This document shows positions 59,601 to 64,000 of a stretch of DNA of 64,000 nucleotides, piece by piece (position 1 is the first letter of the stretch; the number at the start of each line of letters is the position of its first letter). The stretch comes from Ptiloglossa arizonensis (taxonomy: Eukaryota; Arthropoda; Insecta; Hymenoptera; Colletidae). The stretch lies in assembly GCF_051014685.1 (NCBI RefSeq), contig NC_135049.1, positions 31,017,531 through 31,081,530 of the forward strand, given 5' to 3'. The notes beneath the pieces were generated by a model, which was not told the origin of the DNA, made no database searches, and saw nothing but the letters and a program-made list of their open reading frames with translations. Position numbers and translations under genes: made by a program.

Positions 59601-62600
59601 CTAAGAAAAGAAAACAAGGGAATCGGAAGGCAAGAAAACGAAGAACTCCGCGCGAGTAAATTATACGTCTCGTTGGGTAGGCCGAGTCGAGTCCCGATAG
59701 GCGAATCAATTTACACACTGCGCGCGCGCACCGACGCGACGCGACGCGACTCGACTCGACTCAATTCGACGCGACTCGACTCGTCGCGGCGAGTAGATCC
59801 TCGGGGAAACACTGTCCGTATTCACGAGTTAGGGTGATTCCCATCGTCTACCGTTGGGTCTAGCCCCGTGTGTCCGACCCCAAACGCGGAAGGTCCTTGG
59901 AGATCGCCGACCGTGAGGGCTGCGCCTCGAGAGCCGTTGTATGGCTGCGCGTATCGTGTTCACGGTCTCTGTTTTCGGGAATTGTAACTCGATGTGCGAA
60001 TAGGGTTTCCAGGTGCAACGATCTCGTGCCTGCGCACCCGAAGCGTCCTCCGGCCGTGTTCTCCCATTTTTCTGCCCACCGACGTGGATGGTCCTCCGTG
60101 TAGCTGCCAGCTTCGAAATTTTATCACCGGTACCGAGCTCGACGCTGGCTCGTCCAACGAAGTACGCGTTCGGTGGTGCTCGCGTATCGCGCTCGAGAGG
60201 ACGCATCGGTTAATAAATTGAACGGGACTCGGGTCGGAAACATCGAAAACGCGGGGACAGGATTTTCCAGGTTCGTCTTTGGATCCTCGACGTCTAACGA
60301 CCGACGCCGCCGATAAAGTGGGATCACGGTGGACAGTTACGAGAGACTCGGTCCGCGCGGCGTGTCTCCGAGTCGACGGTGACTTCGAGGCTGACTGCTT
60401 TCGATACCGCGAGATTAATAGTCCCCGGCCCTGTTGTTTCTACCACTTTTAACGAGCACTCGGTAGACGACAGGGGATCGAGAGAGCGGCAATCGACGGC
60501 GCGGGTCGGTCGATAATAACGAGTAGCCGACCGGGCGAAAAGAAACGCGGCCCAAAGGAGTCGTTCGTTGGTCGTGCTCACCGGTATTTGTTTCTAAGCA
60601 TCGTCGACCGAAATAGAAGCGAGCCGATACTCGCGAGCGGAGCGTCGAATCTCGCGATCTTTCCAGCTCGGTCCGCTCGTAAATATGCAAATAGCGCGGC
60701 GCTTAGCACGCGAAGAACTTCGGTTCGCGTACGTACACGTTAAGCCATAAGCGAGATCGTATTAACGTGCCACAAGAGCCGCGTGCACGACGTACGCAAC
60801 GCGTCCGGAGGAGATACCTTGGATTTAACTCGAGTTTCGCGTGACCGACGTACCGGCGGCTGCACGGTTTTTCCACCGGTTTCCCCTATCGTGGTCCCCG
60901 GTCCCAACTTCCCTACCCCTCGATCCCCCACGGCACCCCTCTCCCTCTCGTCGCTCGAAAAATCCACCACCCGAAATATCTTCGTTGCCAGCCCTTTTCA
61001 CGAAATACGTTCGTTCGCTCGTAAACTCGCTTAAATGCAGTCGAATCATCGGGGATGGCTCTCGACCGCCGGAGCACCCTTATCTTCCTCCAGGGTCCCC
61101 CCTTGCCCCTCGCCGGGAACGGTTTACCTCCGCGACGCGGCAATATCGTACACCGAGCGTAAATATCGATGTCTTTCGGGCGTGCCCCGTCTGGAGCGGA
61201 TTATTTTTTGCGCTCGATTTTCGTGTTTGCAATTTCGTCGCGTTTCGACGATATTGTCGACAGGGCTTGGACGTTAATGAGAAACTTGAACGGTCGACGA
61301 GAGACGACTCCCGATCGATCCGGCGCCGTATCGATATCCTTGGACACCGATGATCGTGGACACCGTCGACTGGTATTATTCTTATTAGTTACGCGACAAC
61401 GAGGATACCGCGAAAAGAAACTCGCGAGGCAAACAACTTTAACCTTGGCGCTTTCCACGAGTCTTCGTCGGCCCGTCGCGCGGTACATTTCCATAAAGTT
61501 ATTACGGTAATGAAAACTGCCTCGTTGGATCCTTGGCCCTCTCGTTGCGTTGCGAAGTATCGAGTTCCGTGCATTCGGATCGTTTTTGACCGGTGGCTCT
61601 CGGAGAATGGTTTAAGGTCGGTTGTAAACGGCTCGTAGAAATTCTCGAGTCGCGAACCGCCCCGTACACGGAGCTGGAAATGTCGCCCGCGAGATCGAAA
61701 TACGGCCAGCTGCACGCGATCGTCCCCACGGATCGATCGCGAGAACGCGCGCGCCAACCTGCCCACGGGAGTATTTTTTCCGACGTGGAAAGAGCGTATT
61801 CGTCGCCGAACCAACGATTAACGCTACGTCCGAAATTCCGTGAAACGGACGAACCCGAGTTCCCGGAACGCTCGCGATACAGTCGGGCGCGAAACCATTC
61901 CGCGAAAAGAAACTCGTCGTAACCGAGTGTCGGTGAGATCGTATCGTGGTCGCACCGGGCGCGAGATCTCGACGTACCGTAGCTAAATCGTCAACCGCCT
62001 TCCGAGTATCGATTAAACGTTCACCTTGACACAGGTTGTTTCCACGAACCTGACCGTGCGTGAACCCGTCGCCGTTACGAACTTTACACTTTACATCGGC
62101 GCGTGTCGGCCGAGAACCGACGGGAGACGTCGCGTCGCAAATTTTCCAACGGTTTCCATCGGAGAAACGTATTCCGTATCGCGCGGTCGTTACGACGCGC
62201 AATACATCGTATGCAGCCGGATATCGGGGGCCGTAACGCGCGATTCGTTCGATCGAAAAACGTGACCCGCGTAACGAACGGTCCACCGTCGGTCTTATCT
62301 CGCCCGAAAAAAAGCCGATGGAGACGGCACGGTTCGCTATTTCGCGAAAACTTCCAGTGCTTTCCACTCGGCTTTCAATCGACGAGAACTTTTAGAGGAC
62401 CGTTATCTCTCTTCGTTTTCTTTTTCATTTATTCTTTTTTAAACGCGAGCTTCGGACACGGGTAGGTAAATCACCGGCGATAAAGTTCGCGGAGCGTACC
62501 GTAGGTCGTTCGGACGCGGTTTCGCGAGATGCGACCGCGGAGATACGTTTCCGTGGATATCTCGCGCGCACCGATTTACGTGTTTAATGCGAGCCACGGT

Positions 62601-63828
62601 ACGGTATCCTTGTTTCAGAGCTGTACTTTCCCCAGTCGGATCTGACCGTGAGGTTGCCGCACTTGACGCGTAACGTGAAATTGCTCGAACTGCGGACGCT
62701 GCGGAACGACTCGACGGAACCGAGGAACGCGAGCTACCGCGTCACTATACCGCGCGAGAAGATCGTCTCGATCGATCCGGAAACGAGGAGTCTGTTGCTG
62801 CACGGTCCAACGAAGGAAGGTAAGCTTTCGTACGGTTGAACGTCGGTGCGTTATCGTTATCGTCGATTTTCGTCTCGGTCGCGCAGGCGCGTCCGGATAC
62901 GACACGATCGTGGTCCTGGCGAGGGAGAACGAGGCCAGCAACGAAGCCGTCTTGGAGATCAAAATTCAACCGATACGGGCAGAGGGGAAGGATATTAATT
63001 GCACGGACTATGTACAGGTAATTACGCGAGCCGTTCGTCGGTGTCGTTGGATCGTGGGACGTAGCGTGTGTAACGCGAGGTGTCATCCGCTTGTTTGCAG
63101 GACATGTGCTTTTGGAACGCGTCGAGGTACCGAATTTACGAGAACCAACCGATCACGATGATCGGTAGCTTCGGACCGTCGGTTTACGCCGACATTTGCC
63201 CCAGTTTCCGCGTCATCGGTTACAAGCTGTTGAATGGCAAGTGACGATATTCGATTCGCGAAAATTGTGCAATTATCGGAATCCGCGTCGGCTCGAGCCG
63301 ACCGGACTCGAATCGGCGCGGTGTTTCTTCCCTCGAAGGCGAGGTGTTTTGCTTGCCAGGGAAATTAATAATTCTACCGCGACAGAAGCGGAACGGCCGT
63401 GCAATTTATCCGATCCGCGAATCTCCGCAGCGCGTGATTAATCGACGACCTCGGTTGTCCGCGAACGCGAACGCGAACGCGACGCTCGAAAATTTCCATC
63501 TCGCGGATCCCTGGCGAGCAAAATTTCCGGTGAAAGCGGGTCACGAGTTTTCGGAACGGCTCGATCGTTTTCAGGCACGGAGTACTTTCACGTGGCGAAC
63601 GACACGCTGTTCGCGAACGCATCCCTGGACAGAGACGCGTTGGGCCCACCGGGGGGCCCGGGACCGCGAGTCGCGGTTCAGGTACAGTGCGTCGTCTGGG
63701 AGGGTACCACCGGTTACCAATACGCCCCGATCAAGGTCCTGGACGTGGACATTTTGGATCAGGACGACAACGCACCCATGGCGCAAGGGAACGACTCCAT
63801 CACCATCGCGCTTCGGGACTTTAGAGCG
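50609..63828 (+). CDS. Ret: Ret receptor tyrosine kinase, N-terminal five exons (partial)
   Basis: The join of 50609-50660, 62619-62819, 62887-63017, 63101-63236 and 63575-63828 is 774 nt in continuous frame, giving 258 residues; the gene runs past the window. Ret is a single-pass receptor tyrosine kinase with extracellular cadherin-like domains; in vertebrates it binds GDNF-family ligands through GFRalpha co-receptors. Visible are a Leu-rich signal peptide (1-16), a first cadherin-like domain starting ELYFPQSDLTVRL (18 on), a second starting DMCFWNASRYRIYENQ (129 on), a YKLLNGTEYF segment (169-178), a LDRD motif (191-194) and the calcium-binding linker LDVDILDQDDNAP (229-241). These match the RET order ELCFPE...RIREN, YRLLEGEG and YDEDDSAP. 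Cys 123, 131, 161 and 212 and N-glycosylation sites at 47, 54, 122, 134, 182, 188 and 246 fit a secreted domain. The kinase is not in the window. Family call is firm. Confidence 0.92.
53932..53970. repeat. (GAAC)n / (GAGC)n tetranucleotide microsatellite
   Basis: About four ACGA units pass into GAGC units; intronic. Confidence 0.9.
54080..54470. repeat. 130-bp tandem repeat, 3 copies
   Basis: The anchor CAGGACGACACTTTCGAAAC recurs at 54082, 54213 and 54343. Each unit also has GCTCGATCGTTCGTT, a GACGAGAT(T/C)GTTCGAA block and ACGTCGATTTCTCGTCGATC (CGCCGATC in the last copy). The third copy is more diverged. It lies in Ret intron 1. Confidence 0.93.
57701..57734. repeat. (ACGA)n tetranucleotide microsatellite
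   Basis: Eight and a half ACGA units in Ret intron 1. Confidence 0.95.
59733..59790. repeat. (CGACG/CGACT)n pentanucleotide repeat
   Basis: CGACG units change into CGACT units, with one ATTCG interruption; intronic in Ret. Confidence 0.85.
62619..62819 (+). CDS. Ret: Ret exon 2 (first cadherin-like domain)
   Basis: The acceptor is TCCTTGTTTCAG and the donor is AAGGAAG|GTAAGC. 201 nt give residues 18-84 and one base of 85. The start ELYFPQ is the conserved beginning of the mature Ret ectodomain. Confidence 0.93.
62887..63017 (+). CDS. Ret: Ret exon 3
   Basis: It follows a 67-bp intron with acceptor GGTCGCGCAG and ends at donor TGTACAG|GTAATT. 131 nt complete Gly 85 and encode residues to 128, including the VVLARENEAS strand and the NCT glycosylation site at 122. 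Confidence 0.93.
63101..63236 (+). CDS. Ret: Ret exon 4 (start of second cadherin-like domain)
   Basis: The acceptor is TTGTTTGCAG after an 83-bp intron. 136 nt give residues 129-173 plus one base. The only donor that keeps the frame is AATG|GCAAGT, a GC-AG type site at 63237. The nearest GT (63241, after GGCAA) would shift exon 5 out of the conserved frame. Confidence 0.88.
63575..63828 (+). CDS. Ret: Ret exon 5 (calcium-binding linker)
   Basis: The acceptor is CGATCGTTTTCAG and the donor is AGAGCG|GTGAGT. 254 nt encode residues 174-258 and end in phase 0. It contains the acidic DxDxxDQDDNAP calcium-binding motif (230-241). A Pro/Gly-rich loop at 197-204 appears to be an insertion relative to vertebrate RET, judged from memory of the family. 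Confidence 0.92.
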
Positions 63829-64000
63829 GTGAGTCGATCTTTTACGAGCGATACTCGCTTTAGGGCTCGATGGAGGAACGCTGGCTATAAATTCGAGACG
63901 ATTCGAGCTCGAGGAACGCTCGCGTAAAACTCGAGACGATTTCTAGCACCGCCCTAATAACGTCCACGGTACGCTCGTGCAAAATAATAAGACGATTCCT
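63829..64000 (+). other. start of Ret intron 5
   Basis: It begins GTGAGT, and a further frame-open stretch to 63927 has no Ret-like sequence. The next exon lies beyond the window. Confidence 0.7.

Larger units (their letters stand above)
50661..62618 (+). other. Ret intron 1 (11,958 bp)
   Basis: A long CpG-rich first intron with no other recognisable coding exon. It contains a 130-bp tandem repeat near 54.1-54.5 kb and several microsatellites. Long minus-strand frames (53070-53912, 61612-62367) are Arg/Ser-rich and have no domain. Long first introns of receptor genes often hold enhancers, but none can be identified here. Confidence 0.75.

Noticed and set aside
61612..62367. 251-codon minus-strand open frame
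   Set aside because: Arg-rich, no domain, antisense within Ret intron 1.
63241..63242. GT donor for Ret exon 4 at 63241
   Set aside because: It would put exon 5 out of the frame that encodes the conserved calcium-binding linker; the GC donor at 63237 keeps it.

Overview
The window is eukaryotic nuclear DNA, most likely from an insect and probably a hymenopteran such as a bee. The evidence is spliced genes with short and very long introns, an insect-style Ret homologue, a mariner-like inverted-repeat remnant, and strongly mosaic base composition: CpG-rich flanks around an AT-rich core. The species assignment is inference; only 'insect-like animal' is well supported. Most long open frames in the CpG-rich parts are chance frames with no recognisable domain.

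Layout. 1-18.5 kb: CpG-rich DNA with no recognisable coding exon. It has two plausible non-coding 5' exons on the plus strand (ending at donors after 554 and 17671), probably alternative promoters or leaders of the next gene. 18.565-29.103 kb (+): a three-exon Ras-superfamily GTPase of the RASD/Rhes (Dexras) type, 284 residues with a CAAX box, followed by an AT-rich 3' region to about 31.4 kb. 31.7-33 kb: a mariner-like non-autonomous remnant and a possible decayed gene fragment.

33.4-44.95 kb: the most unusual part. Two arms of about 1.35 kb (33406-34797 and 43621-44950) are diverged inverted copies. A second, inner inverted pair (37948-38385 and 43321-43615) is nested inside them. The arms carry a repeated module containing CGCCATCTAG-like and CAAACTTGG-like motifs. 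The enclosed DNA holds a 152-bp tandem repeat, a GC-rich island and, on the minus strand, a series of splice-site-bounded segments of 57-70 nt. Four of these are near-identical 69-nt exon-like units in a 259-bp tandem array, plus one diverged copy. No start codon or known domain was found, so this is a candidate multi-exon non-coding RNA or small repeat protein, not a proven gene.

45-50.5 kb: CpG-rich intergenic DNA with a perfect 19-bp hairpin and a 30-bp minisatellite. 50.609 kb to the end (+): the first five coding exons of the receptor tyrosine kinase Ret, comprising the signal peptide and the first two cadherin-like domains (258 residues visible). Intron 1 is 12 kb and intron 4 uses a GC-AG donor. 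The gene continues past the window.

Ret and the RASD-type GTPase lie on the same strand with the AT-rich inverted-repeat block between them. Both are signalling proteins, but nothing in the sequence shows that they act together.
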